A DNA stretch of 64,000 bases from Paraspadella gotoi (Eukaryota; Chaetognatha): assembly GCA_051294375.1 (NCBI GenBank), contig CM119266.1, forward strand, positions 20,438,780-20,502,779, given 5' to 3'. Below the pieces are notes generated by a model. The model saw only the letters and a program-made list of their open reading frames with translations. It did no database searches and was not told the DNA's origin. Shown piece by piece: positions 10,679-25,007 of the stretch (its first letter is position 1; each line of letters starts with the position of its first letter). Position numbers and translations under genes: made by a program.

Positions 10679-11389
10679 TACGCTAAGCCTTTTGTGAGCG
10701 CTTGTTTTTTTTTTAATCATTTGTTTTATAATCTTTCTCTCTCTCTCTCATCTCGCTTCATCTCTCATTCTCTCTCATCTCTCATCATCTCTCACTCTCT
10801 CTCTCATTGCCGCTAAAAAAAACCTCCCTGTCATAGATAAGTGCGGAAAGATGTCTTCTCTTTCTCTCCGTCCCATTCTAAAAAAAAAGTCTATTGGTCT
10901 GTCGGTCCGTCTTCTAAATCCAGATAAGTGGAAAATCTGGGAAATCGCCGCGAATCGTTTCTCCGCCATTGCCTCGGCTTAATATATATCTTTCCCATTT
11001 AGCTCGCCGTCACCTGGCCGTCTCACATCCGGGGCTCTTTCAGCGAGTCTCGCATCCGGGGTCGACGAAGGTGTGAGGAAAGGAAGAAAGTGGAAAAGAG
11101 AGAGGAAGTAAGGAACGGTTTGATAGAGAAAATGACGGAGAGAGAGAGACGAGAGTCTGGAAACGAGAGACGACGAGAGACAGAGATGAGAGAGAGAGAT
11201 AGACGGCGTAGAGAGAAGAGAGAGACTAGAGATGACTGAGAGGGATGAGTGAGTAGAGCGATGTTGGAAAGAGACAGAAGACCGAAAGAAAAAAAAAAGA
11301 TGAGGAATTAATTGATGCGCAGGAAAAATGCGCTGGGACAGGGAAAAATCGCTTAAACCTTGCTGTATTTTTAATTTCAGCTTTTTTTA

Positions 11390-11423
<34 letters not shown>

Positions 11424-12240
11424 TCTCTCTCTTCTCTCTCTCTCTCTTCTCTCTCTCTCTTTCTCTCTCTTTTCACTTCTGTCTGGGTCTTTCTTCGACA
11501 AAGTCACACGCGACGGGAAATTCATGATATCGTCTCTCAAATTGAAATTTTTTTAAAAAAATTCCTTTGGTTTTTATCTGCGTGTTCTAAAATTCCAGAA
11601 AAATTAATAACCGAAACGAATGAAAATCTTTTTCTTTTCCTTATTTCGCTTTTTTAAAATTAAAGAAAAGAAAATGGTGACAAAAAGAAAGAAAAAGTAC
11701 GAAAATAGAGTTTTGGAAATAAATTTAATATTTTCGTTTGAGAATTCTCGACGGGCCAAGTCGGGGTCTCATTTGCCCATAAGTCTTCCCTCCAATCCTC
11801 GTGCTGAGGCCAGTTTCATCTCTCTTGTAATTTTTTCCATGAGTTTTTATCTCATTTCCTTCTTCCTCCTTTCGAAACCGGCGGGAAGGGAGAGGGGGAC
11901 GGTGGTGGGTTGAGGAGAGAGAGAGAGAGCCGAGATGAGAGAGAGAGAGAATCGATGAGAGAGAGAGGAGAGGGAGAGAGAAGATAGAGAGAAGAGAGAG
12001 ACGAGAGAGACAATGAAATTTTGATTAAAGTCGGGGGTGAAACGAAGATAATGGTTGGTTCGAGTCGAGAATTAGTTCAGGGATCTGAGAGAAGAAGAGA
12101 GGATGATGAGATGACGAGAAGAGAAGACGACCCTGAGGAGATGAGACGGAGATGATAGCAGAGATGGGACGAGAGAGAGACGAGATAGAGAGAGAGAGGC
12201 GTATGAGTAGAGAAGTGAAGAAAAGAGCGATTTTCTGAAA
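10679..12240. other. AT-rich DNA with interrupted GA/CT blocks
   Basis: Interrupted CT at 10733-10805, interrupted GA at 11100-11230, CT at 11391-11470, AT-rich DNA at 11540-11740, and interrupted GA at 11912-12205. No gene recognised. Confidence 0.55.
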
Positions 12241-13072
12241 GAAACAGACTTAGAGAAACGACAAATAAAACCGGGTGGGAGGGTAGTGATGGTAAAGAGA
12301 CAAAGTTTTAAAAAGATTTAAAAAGGAATAGTGGCAGGCAGTAGATTAATAGCCCCCCAAAAAAACAGGGAAGAGATTGGAGAGAGAGTGAGAGAGAGAG
12401 TCGACTGAAGACAAACCGGACAAACCGACAAACGGACAAACCAAACAATATCGCTCTCAAAAATCGTGTTATATTTAGCGCAGATCCAACGTTACTTCCA
12501 GCTCTTTTAGGCGTGAGAAGGAAATTGACAGGGGAGCGGGGGGGAGCAGCGTCGGTGGAAACTGGAAGGCCGATAACGAGGTCGGACGATGACGCAACGA
12601 AATAGCGCCTCTTATCCAATTAACGAGGCGCGGGCGTGGGGCGGTGCACTGTGGCGGGGAAGCGGGCGCGAGTTCGCCGTTAAGTGGCGATGGTAGCGGA
12701 GATGGTATGGAGGGGGAGGAGAGAAAGGCGGAAGGGGGGGAGAAGGAAAGGCGGGAAAGTGCAAACGTTCGAGTGTGCGAATGGGCGGAGACTCAGGAAT
12801 TGGGAAGAGGCCGATTAAATTAAAAGCGACGGACGGAAGGGGTGAGCGCGCGTCGGAAACTTTGGTAACGAGGCTGGAGAATGGCAGTTGGCGGGACAAA
12901 AAGGAAAAAGGAAGGAAGCAGCGAGAAGGAAGAGAAGATGGAAACTAGTAAATAAAAAAGGAATGGATTAATTAAAGATAGAGCGGATACAAAAAAGAGA
13001 AGGAGCAGGAAAGCTGACAGAGAGAGGACAGGGAAAGCTTGAGAAAAGAAAGGAGGATAGAATCTCTCTCCT

Positions 13073-13097
13073 NNNNNNNNNNNNNNNNNNNNNNNNN
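13073..13097. other. assembly gap, exactly 25 N
   Basis: Run of 25 N between a CT tract and clean sequence. Confidence 0.99.
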
Positions 13098-13280
13098 ATG
13101 CGAAATGGGATCAGGGGTGAATGGAATCGAGGGAAAGGTGACGGAATCGTCAAGTGGAAATCGTCGAGAAGAAGGAAAAAAGGAGATTCGGAGGAAAAGG
13201 AGCGGAACGACTTGGAGGACCAAAAACTGACGTCGACTTTGAATTCGCGTGAGTCACGATTCGAGTCGCTGCCTTTCTCT

Positions 13281-13342
13281 TCGTCGTCGTCGTCGTCGAC
13301 GTCGTCGTCGTAGTCGTCGTCGTCATCGTCGTCGTCGTCGTC
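13281..13342. repeat. imperfect (GTC)n tract
   Basis: About 20 GTC units with a GAC and two other interruptions. Confidence 0.9.
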
Positions 13343-13649
13343 TTTCGCCTTTCGTCGTTAACGTCAGCCGGCGCACAGCGGAGATTGGAGCCGTCAACTT
13401 GATGCGCTTCTTCGTCTGAGTCTTCGTCATCATCATCGTCTATCTTCGTCGTCGTCGTTATCGTCTTCACTCTCAGGAGACGCCATTGCTCCGCCAGGCA
13501 GATGTAATTAGAAGCGAACGATATTTTTCATCGTCGTGATGAAGAAGCGTCACCTCACATCGACTCAAAATCTCACAAGTTGTTGTCGTTGTGATTTGTG
13601 AAGGTTGGCGATGTTGTTTTGGCAAAGGCTAAGCCTCTTTCTGCTTCAA

Positions 13650-16600
13650 GCTTCTTTTTTCTCTAGCTTTCCAAACCGATTTGATCGATCTGCTATGCAC
13701 CCGACTCTTTTAAGGGAAGACCCCAGAAGTGAGATTTGGTGGTATTTTGATATATAAGATAGATTAGCTGCAATTTGTGTATATTTCGACTGCGCATACG
13801 ATAGGAGACAGGAAGAAAGGAGCGATCGAGCAGAGAATGAGAGCTGATGAGACGTGAGACGTAGCAGACTGATTTGAGACGCCCGGCTAGAGACATGAGC
13901 GATGCCCTGTGATTCTCAGTCCCCTTCAGACTTTGTACTCGCACGTAGCGTAGCAGATGAGACTTTCTGGTAGAGACAGTTCACAAGAGCAATGGTTTTA
14001 CGATTGAGAAGCACACATCTCATGTACACCCCGGACAATTCTTGCAATACTTGACCCTTGATCCACCAGAGAAGAGCTAAGTGTAGAGAGACGTATGCTA
14101 GAGCCACCACTGATTGACAGGCTACTGTACGCGCCCACGACCGAGAGAGACCGAGACGATCTGAGAGATAGAGCGTTGGAGAAGAGAAGATGCCCCGCAG
14201 AGAAAGATTTGAGAGAAACTCAGTCCAAGCCCACGCTCCGCTTCCTCTCGCCTTCCCTCTTACTCTTTTCAGATTCCTCTCGTTCTTTTTTTTGCTCCAT
14301 TCTTCTGCTCTCATGCTAATTAACGTTTCTCTTCTCCTCCTGCGTCACTTGTCCTTTATGTGAGTCCATGGCTCTCAATCGTCGCTGCACTCGAGAGTCT
14401 CGAAGACCCAGACGGCGTGTGGCGGGCCACGTACGATTGACGTTCGACGACGACGTACGACGACCCGTAGAGCGCCAATATGACACTATAATGAACTTAT
14501 CGCAACGCTAACGAGTACTTGACATCGCGCGGGGCCCCATGGTTTTTCTCACCGTGGAATGTGTTTACAGAATTCGCGTATTGGATTTGATGGACTTTTG
14601 GCCGCGTGCCTGCGTATAGAGGATTTAGTATCGGTGTCCCCGACGAGAGGACGGTGGAGACGTACCGGCCGAGGGCTTGACTCCCCGATCGCCGATAGAA
14701 GATGAGAAAAGAAAGCGAACAGAGAAAGAATAAGCCGAGAGCAGAAGTCCCGGTTAAAAGCCGAAGGCGAGACGAAGAGATCCTAAGAGAGGCCCCGGAG
14801 GGTTTATCTCCTTCTGCGAAATTTCCACGCCGGGTTTCCTAGGGCGTCTTCTCAGGATATAACCTTTATAATAAACCTAGATATAACGGAGAGTATTAGG
14901 AATCCAGTAATCCGTAGACGGAAATCCGGTGACCCCTTGTCAAAAACACGTCTAAACGGTGAGCGATGCAGATGAGAAAGGCACGCTATACTATTTAGTT
15001 AATAGCTAATCCCTTAAAGATGTGGTAATTGTAATGAACCAACGAGTAAATTTTCGTGAATTGTACCGAAAACTAACCTCCCTCCCACCCCCTGAGCCCG
15101 TTCAAGACCATCGTTTCGAAAATCATATACTTTATCTAATTTTCTAGATTTGTCGGATCAACTTGTCCACGAACGCCATCCATATTCCTCAAGTCAAGAA
15201 ACGAATCCGCAGGAATGACTTGTGATGTAATCTCGCGACGAGAACTTATTATTTTGGAATTTCCATTCTTTCTCTAACTCGATGGATTCACGTCCTCTTC
15301 TTGTTCTATATTTGTATTTTTTTCTCAAATCTCTCTTCCCATGTGTCCTCTCTATATTTATTAATATTAATTTATTTTTATTCAATTATCTCTATGCCTC
15401 GCGCCTTCCGTCGTCGAAGGGCGAAGGCGGCTATCCCGAGGGTTCTTTGCAGCTGGCCAAGTATTGAAAAAAAGGTAAATGCCGGAAAAGATTAACATTC
15501 GCGTTAAACGCTGGGAAAAACGAGATCTGAGAGCTGCAGAGAGTAGACGCAGATGAGACTACTGAGAGAGAGAGAGATCTGTGTTAGACCGAGACCGGTC
15601 TCCCTATTCCTGACGAGATGCGCATCTCGTCTTCTGTGTCTCGGTCATTCTGCCACCGGGCTGAGATGTCGACTTCGACTCTCTCAAACGCCTACTTTTC
15701 TTCCAGCGTGAAAGTCAAGAATCTGGGCGCCGTGAGTTCCGCCAAAAACCATTTCAGTTTCCATTCGTGAAAAAGGAATTTAAGAAAGGCAAGGATGCTG
15801 AAGAGAAATAGAAAGGCAAATACAAAGAGATTAGAAAAAAAACCATGAGAAGAGATGAGATAGTAGAGAGAGAGGTGATAGAAACGATTCGAGAGAAGTA
15901 GAGCCGACCGAAGAGAGAAGAGAAATGAAGAGAGAGAGAGGAAGAGCAGAGACCATGAGTAGCATAGCCCACGAAAAAAGGGAAAGAGCATCCCAGAAAA
16001 GGAAGATGAATAAGCCATTAGGAAGAGAGATTATGATAACCTCTAAAATGGGAACTAAAAAACTATTTTTTATAACGACTAGGGAAATATCAGGAAGAGT
16101 GTGAAAAAATTAATAAATAAAGAAAGAAGGCTGCCAAAAATAATTAGAGAATTGTAAGTCTGAGAGACGACGTAAAGAAAAGATGATGCACGAGAGGTTC
16201 CAAGACTCAGAAGGATTGATTTGTCGAGGGTGAAGAGCGAGACGGGTAGAGAAGAAGTACAGTAGAGTGATGTGAGGACGGGGAATGGAAGGTGGGATGA
16301 AATTCGCTCTGTGAGCGTTTTTGCGAAATACTTTTGACATGGCCAAAGTAAGACAACGAAACCACTTTGAAAATGACCATTGTTGAACTCCAAGGTCTAA
16401 ATACCCATTTGCATGAAAATAACCGTCATCATTTCGGGGTTTTCTCTGCCGAAGGAAAACCGTGACGAAGGCAACGACGTTCTTGACGATAACGACGGCG
16501 TCAATCAAGGACAAGGCTGTCTTTGAGGATGCCACGACAACGATGGCAACGGGACGTGTCTAGTGTTGGTAATACAATGGGCGATGCGGAATAGTGGGAC

Positions 16601-19600
16601 GTCACTGCGAAGCAAGGGAGAAGATTTGGGTTTCAGCTCTGTCCTCAAACCTGTTGTGGGCGTTTGCATCCCATCATCGACGGTGGGCGCATGATTCAGG
16701 TAACCAATGCGCCAGCTCCCCCCAAACTAACGCATACGTTAATTAATGTGCCGGCGGCAACATTCCTTGAGTGAGAGCAGCAATGGTGGGCATTCAGTGG
16801 CCGATATAAAATAGTGAGATGTGCGCCTATTCTTGTCTTGAGATTTCTGGCGTCGGTGGGCCGTCCAGGTTGGCAGCCGGAGACGGCCGACGAAGCTGAA
16901 ATCGTAAAGGGGATAATGATAGTAACCCGAGGTAGGCAAGCAGGAAAAAACCAGGGAACAAGGCACCGGGCCAAGAGAGTTAAACCGGGAAATCCGGTCT
17001 CATCTCGCCCTTCTTCACCTCGATACCGTGACGACCTCGGTCCCGACGACGTGACGCACGACAGATCGACGACGACGACGCACAGACGTACGACAGACGA
17101 CGACTTATTGTGTAGAGGGGGCCGACTCTTATGTCATCAATTTTTCCCCAACACCACGGTACATTGAGAAGATTGTGTGAGGCGCAGAGGCGGAGACTCT
17201 TGGCGCGGGCTGGCGGTTTTGGGCCGGGGCCCGGCCTCCCTTCTGGCCGTGCCCACCTGTGGCCACATTCAACCGGATATATATCTTATTATCTATTAAA
17301 GTGGGGTTAAGATCCCCCTATGGTCCGTGGCGCGTCAAGCCTTCATGACGCTTTGAAGTGGGAAGCACGTGTGAGGTAAAATCCTCCACTTCTTCTGGGT
17401 TCGGTCAACCTCCTATAAACTCATTTGGGACTTACTTTCTTTCGATTTTTTACTTACACTTCCCTCCAGGCATAGATTCCGGCATTCGTATAGTTAATCA
17501 AGGATCACCTACCCGGCCACTTCAGTTTTTGTTTAATATCACACTTTGCACCTTTCACTCGTTGCCCCCTTCATACCTCACCTGTTCCTCTCTATTAGAT
17601 TTCCGTTTTCAATTCTCCTCTTTCCCACTCCTCTCCTCCTTCCACTCCCGCCTCCTCCTCCCTCCCTTCCGCACTTATAGCCCCGTATTTCCCCACGAAG
17701 AATCTCCCGCCAGTTTGTTGACTGGGGGGGGGGCATGGCAGGAGGGCTTGTTCCCTCGGTCTTCCGCGCGGATATTTTTCCGGCCTGAATACGCACGAGG
17801 TAATCTCTGGAAATGGTACAATATCTGACGCTATCTATCTTTTCTCTTCGTTTTACGTTTTGCCTCTCCCGGCTGACGGTTCGGGTGAGTGTTCAATTTT
17901 AAGGCTTATTTTTCCTCGTTGTTATACTCGAGATCCCGTGGCCATTCCTTGTGGTCTCTCGTTATTTACTCTGAGACGTAATTTCCATCGAGATATCCTT
18001 AATTCCCTCCCCTCTAGCTGAAGTAATATAATAATTTCTCCACGCTACTTTGTTCTCAGCCCGATTTTAACTGCTCTCCAATTTTCCCTCTCCCACCGTC
18101 ACACAAATTTCGAGTGTGCACACTCTGATCACCAAACCGTAAAAAGTGCAACAACCAATACCTTGAAAGTCAAGTCCAACCTTGGACTTTCTGATTTGGG
18201 GTCGTCTCCAACTTTCCAAATTTCGGTTGTACTCCGTCCCCGAAAGCCTTTGATGAAGTTTCCAACCCTCCCTTTCTGGTTTTAAACTCCCCACACCCAT
18301 GATTTCCCCCCCTTTGGAAATGCTTCGAACCTCCCCCCCCTTCGACAATTTTTCCACCCCGGCGCTTGGCTTTTAACTCGCCTGAACATTCTCCAAGTGG
18401 ATTCGCGCTTTCTACATCGTCCGGTTCCTTCTCTTACCGTCGATTTCACCTAAGCTCAAAAAAGGACCGTTAGAACAAAAGACGGATATAAATAAATCGC
18501 TAAAACAACATAACCAAAACAAAGAATAAAAAGTCAAGAAATAATTTCTCGCATAAATTTCTCTACTTACGGGGTTGACTTCATATGATAAAAATCTTGC
18601 TTAAAATTACTTGTTTTCGACTAGGTTTTATTTCTTTTCCTCTTTTTTTCTAGGTTAGATAAGGTTTCAGGATTGGACAAGTCATCCGGCCTTAGGTTTT
18701 CTAATTATACATCACTATATCATTCCTGGTTAGAAAATCATAATTTGATCAAACTCATTAAGGATATCTAAAATGCCTAAACAGAAGGCAGGTGGGAATG
18801 GACTCCCCATTTTTAATAAATGATTAATTTTTATCATTTTTACCAAAATACTGATAAGGAAAGTCTAAAGGGCACATACTTTGGAAGAGTAACATTTCAT
18901 GGTTCAAATTTCGTGTTTTCGATTCGCAAAACAACTAAAATTTTCGTCCATTGTCTTGTTTCGACTTCTTTTTGACCTATTGTTTTTTTTACGCGAAAAA
19001 TTCGGTAATATATTCCCTTTTTCTTCCCCTGGAAAAAATTCTCGTCTGCTCTTGCCAAAAATATCGCGTTGGACGTTCCTTGGGCCCCATAAAACTCATT
19101 GGGCCCATCTGGAAAAAAGGCTTTTTTTTTACTCACTGGTGTTCCAGATTTTTTTCTTTTCTTTTGTGGTGATTTATGTTCTTCAGACTCAATTCCTCAC
19201 GCCCTTCCTATTTTCTCTCTTCTTCTCTCTCCTAGAGAGGAGAGGGAGGCAGGAATCTCAGGCGCATCTCGCACCTCAACATACTCTCTCTCTCTCATCT
19301 CTCATCATTCCTCCTCTGTCTCTCTCGTATTGCTAACGTCCCATAGACTGGTAGCCCTTCGACGTTATAGAGGGAACCATTAGGAAGTTGATTCCTTCTG
19401 CATATTTTACTTCTGTCGTGTTATTGATCAATGTCATATTGATTTAGTGATGGCTGCTTGAGGTTATTTTCTTACTAACCTCTCTTCTTCCACCAAGAGT
19501 TTTAATGTTCATATTTTACGCTCTGTAACCACTCTACTTTCCGCTTCGCGAGTTCTCCGTGGTTCACATATTTTCCACCTTGATTAGCGTTTTTCAGAAT

Positions 19601-20225
19601 GAATTTTGTTTATAATTTCTTGTATTTTTGCTCAAGCCGTATATCACAACTCGACAATCCGCTGAATAACGAACCAAAGGTGTACTGTATAACAGAGACA
19701 GATGTATCGTGCACCATCTGTACGCGAGTTGGAGTTCGCTCACGCGAAGAATCCTCTAAGTTCAAGGACATTTCTCTGCTAAGTATGAGCGGCGTTCTGA
19801 GACAGCACCAGAAATGCAGTAGAAAATGCGCGATTTTATAAGTCCGAGTTACCCTTTTTAGGGATGAGTATCATTTTCTTGTACCGTCGATTTATGACCG
19901 CATCTTATGCCTAGAGATGAGATTTCGCTTTGCAAGGAAGAGATGAGAGGGGTTTGAGCCGTAAAGAGAGAAAGAGAGAGATAAAGAGAGAGAGCTCGAT
20001 ATGTATACCTCTCTCCTTCGATGTAAATACGACCTCACGGTTCTTCCTCGAGTAGTCATAATACCGCTTTCCTCTCACGCGCGTAGCTTCTTCCTTTTTT
20101 TTGCAGCCGGCCATTGAATTTTTCCTCCCTGAAGATAGAGCAAGAGATTTTTTTTGAATGGAGATTGAATTTTACAGTGCGTCGTGCGTACTCGACGAGT
20201 CATCTTTAGCTCTCAGATTCAGGTC

Positions 20226-20257
<32 letters not shown>

Positions 20258-23200
20258 ATACTCTCTCGTGTCTTACTCTCATTCATCTCTCGTCAACATA
20301 CTATACTCAATACTGATCAGATGACTATCACAGTATGCCTTATATACACGCACTCATCATGATATCACGGTCCAAAGGAGTGTTCAGTGAGTACCTTAAT
20401 GATGTCTACTCTTTGTATTGTTACTTGTGGGCTCGCTTACGACATATAGCTTAAATGTATACAAATAAATTCACCTTGGTTGGATATGGAATAATGTAAT
20501 ATATCTATCCAAGAACTCGTATACCAATAAGGAACTTCATATCTCGAAACTCGAAGAACGGAAGTGTAGGACCAAAGAAAGATAGATAAAAAATAAAGAA
20601 AAGGATTAGGAAGTTGAATATATTTGTTAAAGTACCAGTGTACACATTTGGTGGCTCGCCGCGTGTTGAATGGATATTAATTAAGTTTAACAATGGCATC
20701 CAATGAAACTTTTCCGTCGTCGGCGTGCGCTGTTATCGCGCCGCGTGTTCTGTCTCCAGCATACAATGCGTGCTCGCAGAATGTCTTCCATGCGCAGACG
20801 ACAGACTCTGGAATGGCTGCTGTGATTTGGTCGTACGTCTCGTATGACGGGCTCCGCACGCCGGACAAAAGGTGCGCGCGGGTACCATTTTGGTGTTGTT
20901 GTTAGAAATAATTCATCTAAAGAGCAGCTCAGTTTGAGTCGATGGCGGTTTTCTCAGATAGTCAAGATGGACACTCATAGCCACATAACGTAGTGCATCA
21001 CTCCTCGCGCTGCAGTACATTTCTCGCGTCTGTAGAGCGTGCTGTAAGTGCGAAAGGCAGTTACGGGACCGATTCGTTAGATGTCGAGATGGGTGATGCT
21101 CCCAAATCCAAAAACGTAACGCGCCAGATCCTCATCCGGACCAGCCACGTTGACGCTTCCTTTCTTTGTTGCGGAACGGGCGGGCCCTGGGGGCGCCGGT
21201 CTCTCGCCCTGAAATGCTCGGGACAGCGGTCCTGCAGCATGTATTTTTCTGTTGTTCTGTGGTGCTTTGTAGGATTTTTTTGGCTAATTACGTAATACAC
21301 GGCATCCTCCTGGTGCGTCACTTGTGAGACTTTGTTCTCCGGGCGCATTCCAGGAAACCCGTCTCGACCGCTCAGTTCCTGACGTGCAAGCCAGCCCCAC
21401 GCACCGTGCACCCTCCTGGTGTGCGTCAGCCGCGAGATCCAGTACTTGCGTCTTGAAGAAATAAACTTAAATCAAACTTGACCAGATAATTGCGTCAATG
21501 CCCGCCATGACCTCCGGTCTTTATTGAACCATATTCTCGGGGAGGGAGATAAGGGCGCGAACTAGATGCACGTTGCGTCACCGCAAGCACAGAAGGCAGT
21601 AATATAAATAGGAATGGATGATAATCTCACGTCTCGCAGAGGCAGATGGAAAGTCGACGCTGGGCTGACGATGTTTACGACAAAGGCGGTCGCGCCACTG
21701 AGCGCGGACATTTGCCACCGCCGCATAGTCACACTGACGAAAGGAGAGAGACTTCGAAGAGCGCGAATTTTGGAATTTCAATTCCTTTCGGAAGTTGCGG
21801 AGCGGTGTTGATCGAAAACCTGACAATATTCCGAATTTCGACAAGGAAAATTCCATTATATTTCGGGAATCACCCAGGCTGAAAAAAAATCCATATTCAA
21901 TTGAATCAGGACTTTAAACGGCCTGAATCAGAGGGCGATCCGATACACAGCCAGTACTATCAACTATTCGTATTCCGATTGTTAAGATTTTCGAGATAAA
22001 TTTTTTTCTACTTTTTTCTTGGTCTTCTCTGTGCTAGATTGGCTGTTTTTTGAATAGCCCCCTTTTTGCCTCTCATTTATACATAACGTCAAATGGGGGT
22101 TCTTCCAATAACACCTGCGCGATAAGATACATATGATCGCTACTGACTTGCTCGTTTTCTTGGTCTTTTCGCTGCGCGACGCGGCGCCCAAAAGGATTGA
22201 TAAACTTTGATCATTTAGCGGGCCGGCCGCGTAACTTCTCCGACGGTCTCCATCCACGAGCCATCCAGCCCGTGCTAATTATTTGTTATTACTATGTTTT
22301 TTTATTTTTTATTATATATCATATTATTAATATTATGATTCTATATTAACCGGATTATACAAATACACGGGCCGTATCTCTCTCTCTCTCGGTTTGTGCA
22401 TAGGCCAGTGAGACATCAGTCCCTGACCCTTCTCGTTTCTGCAGTGCTGTCCTAATCTTAGCCCGCTCATTTTTTCTTCTCGGCGTCGATCATCTACTCT
22501 CACAGTCCTCTCCCTGTGAAGATCTTCTGTTTTTTTCTACCCGGCTAACATTTTTCATACTCATACCAATACTCATATCTTTGATCCGCCCATGTTGACT
22601 TTTCCGGTTTTTCCTCCCACAAGAAATTCTCCAGGGTTTCCACCCCGGTTCTAGCTACACTTTCATCCCACTTTCCATTCCCATTTTTTCCCCGCCAGAT
22701 CTTTAGCGTTTTCTCCCTCTTTCCCGGTTGACCTTCGCTCCATCTCTCTCTCTCATACAATACTTCATCCCGGCTCCGGCACTTTTTTCCCGGTGCCCTT
22801 TCTTTATCTCCTCTTTGAGCTATATATCATCACCGGTCCCTCTCCTTCATGTCGGACATACTTTACTTCCACCATTACCTGCTTCTCCTACCTCTCGGAT
22901 TTCTGAAAAATATTCCCCACGCGATTTCTCGAGAGATTCCCGATTGCGATTTTTTGATTAAATAAGTGCGTGAACATTTGCCATACACTCCGCGTCGACT
23001 TCTTCATCCCTAATTGGCTTGGATTGACGTTATGCGATTTCCGTCCCCAAGAAACAACCTCTTTCGACATTTCTTATTTCTTACTCTTTCTTTATCGAAC
23101 TCCTTTTCGATATGTCTTCCCAACGTGTTCTCTTACGGATAGTCAGAACAGAAATAAAAAGAATCTCTCCGGCGGCGAGGTTTCGCGCCGCGAAGAGAGT

Positions 23201-23891
23201 CTAAGTTTGCTCTTTCGTCTTTCGAGCCGCGGAATTGGACTCATGGTGTCACCGTGAGAAACACTTTACTCGAAGGACAAGCGGAGCCAACTAACACTGT
23301 GACGTTTTCCAAAGAAAATATGCCCACATGAGTTTTCTCAGATGGACAACTTCGATCGCGACGATGACGGAATTAGCACCGACGCCGTATGAGCACACCC
23401 CAATACAGTTCAGAAGGTTCATCGCATAGAGATATGTGGGCATTTCCGCAAACGAATGGAGGCACCGCGATGCGTGAGTATTACTATCGTCGGCAATCCG
23501 AGTCGAGGAAATCTCGAGTAATGGGAAGAGATCTAAGGGTTTTACAACTCAACTTCTTTGCCGCCCATTGTTGATCTCGGCAGAAAGAGTCTCAACAACA
23601 GTCGCCACTCAGATTCTCCGGTGCTCCCGGCCTGACACAAAAATTCTCCCCTTCCACGGCCAGGAGAAGGGTGGTGGTGACCCCATGGAAGAGACCTCGC
23701 GCGAGAAACCGGACCACAAGGAGTGTCTCCAGTGAGTGAGAGTAAAGAATACAGAGAGCGTATGAACCAATAATCGGACCTTACATTTATTTTTTACGGG
23801 AGATCTTTAAAAACACGCACGGAAGAGATTGAAGTCCTCAACAGAATAAAATTTCTATTTTCGTTCCGGTCCATAACCGATATCACGCTTC
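13650..23891 (+). repeat. inverted repeat, left arm (10,242 bp)
   Basis: Every position x pairs with 60,365 minus x in the right arm. Matched landmarks from 13.7 to 23.9 kb keep that sum constant, so there is no indel between arms, and the bases I compared at both ends are identical. The match stops at 13,650 (A at 13,649 would need T at 46,716, which is C) and at the 25-N gap at 23,892. Content is AT-rich and CpG-containing sequence with no defensible gene. The texture, with many single-base insertions relative to 24.8-30.6 kb, suggests raw long-read sequence. Open frames inside are short and not conserved in the 24.8-30.6 kb version. Confidence 0.97.
15612..15631. repeat. 20-bp perfect palindrome inside the arm
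   Basis: GACGAGATGCGCATCTCGTC is self-complementary over all 20 bases. The same palindrome is at 44734-44753 in the other arm. In the 29.5-29.7 kb counterpart this position is a (CT)n, 25-N, (GA)n junction, so a CT/GA hairpin may sit here. Confidence 0.9.
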
Positions 23892-23916
23892 NNNNNNNNN
23901 NNNNNNNNNNNNNNNN
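23892..23916. other. assembly gap, exactly 25 N, at the end of the left arm
   Basis: The perfect inverted repeat stops exactly at this gap, consistent with a one-sided gap extension that was never closed. Confidence 0.99.
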
Positions 23917-24200
23917 CCCGTCGCTTTGACGTTTTCAAGAGATGAAGTTCGCGACTTTGAGAGGCGCTGACTCGAGAGTCGAGACCCGACGGGGGGCGAC
24001 GACGATGACGACGACGACGACGACCGAGAGCGCCAATATGCAAATGAACTTCTCGCAAACCGCGACGCCGCGGGGCAGGTTCTGACCCGGATGTCGAGAT
24101 CCGTATGTGATTGATTGGCTTTTGGCGCGGAGAGGTAGATTTCGAGCGACGATGGCGTCGCTTATAATGAAAAGAAAGAAAAAAATGTTATGGAGATTTT
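23917..24200 (+). repeat. short cleaner copy of arm sequence near 14.4-14.65 kb
   Basis: The block with CTCGAGAGTC, a (GAC)n tract, GAGCGCCAATATG and a following GATTGGCTTTTGGC parallels 14,390-14,640 in the same orientation, with many indels. It is therefore inverted relative to arm 2, whereas the neighbouring 24.8-30.6 kb block is collinear with arm 2. Confidence 0.75.
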
Positions 24201-24477
24201 TTTTTTCAGACAGAAGAAGAGAAAATAATTAAAATCTCATTTCGATGAAATCGGAGAGAATTTTCGCCGAATATTTCCGTGCTTTCCCCGTGCTCTTAAT
24301 CTCTCTCTCTGTCTTTCCAGCCGTCTCTTTCTTTCTCTCTCTGTCTCTGTCTCTCTTCTCCCCTTTCCTTTCACTCCGTCCCTTCCCCCTGCATTGCGAA
24401 CATCTCTTATGGTTAAACTCATCGGCCGAAATCCATTCAAGGAGCACAAAAGGAAGAGAATAGAGAAAGACAAATTT

Positions 24478-24479
<2 letters not shown>

Positions 24480-24546
<67 letters not shown>
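24480..24546. repeat. (GA)n microsatellite
   Basis: About 30 GA units with one AAAG interruption near the start. Confidence 0.95.
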
Positions 24547-24550
<4 letters not shown>

Positions 24551-24739
24551 CGATTATCCCTTTTTTTCCAGGAAAGGGGGGTGGAAAGACCGCTGCCCTG
24601 CCATCTCTCCATCTCATCTCCATCATCAATTTCCATAACCACATTAATTAGCGCAGAGGCGGCGGCCGGCGGCGGTTGGCGGCGGCCGGCGGCGTCACCG
24701 CCAACGGAAAATCTAATAAAGGGTAGATCCCATGTCCGC

Positions 24740-24749
24740 GTCACGTGAC
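24740..24749. promoter_or_regulatory. GTCACGTGAC palindrome (bHLH-zip/CLEAR-type E-box)
   Basis: A perfect 10-bp palindrome centred on CACGTG with the flanking GT and AC that MITF/TFEB and USF factors favour. A second perfect copy lies at 25008-25017. No transcript can be assigned. Confidence 0.4.
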
Positions 24750-25007
24750 CTTGAAGGGGACATTGAAATGGCTTCCCTCTCGTCTCAACTCAACTCTGTT
24801 CACCTGACCCTTTTTGCTTGTACCGCGTGATATCGGGTTACGGACGAAAATGACATTTTATTCTGTGAGGACTCATCTTTCCGTGCGTGGTTTTTAAAGA
24901 TCTCCCCGTAAAAATAAATGTAAGCCGATTATTTTCATACCTCTGTATTCTTTACTTATCACTTAGTCACCCTTTGTCTCTCCACTCTTCCATTCGCCAC
25001 CACCTTT

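Larger units (their letters stand above)
12241..13649. other. mixed sequence ending at the left arm, with a 25-N gap
   Basis: A GC- and G-rich stretch at 12520-12870, a 25-N gap at 13073-13097, and an imperfect (GTC)n tract at 13281-13342. A noisy reverse-complement copy of roughly 13,400-13,649 follows the end of arm 2 (46,716-46,985), so this clean sequence seems to end where inserted sequence begins. Confidence 0.6.

Noticed and set aside
16110-16535. A 141-codon minus-strand frame in the left arm (also on the plus strand at 43830-44255).
   Set aside because: Its counterpart at 29.1-29.4 kb is broken after about 30 codons, so the long frame depends on the noisy version.
23389-23574. A reading ending RVLQLNFFAAHC that resembles the start of an endonuclease domain of a non-LTR retrotransposon.
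   Set aside because: The frame stops at once, no downstream endonuclease motif follows in any frame, and the segment lies in the noisy arm.
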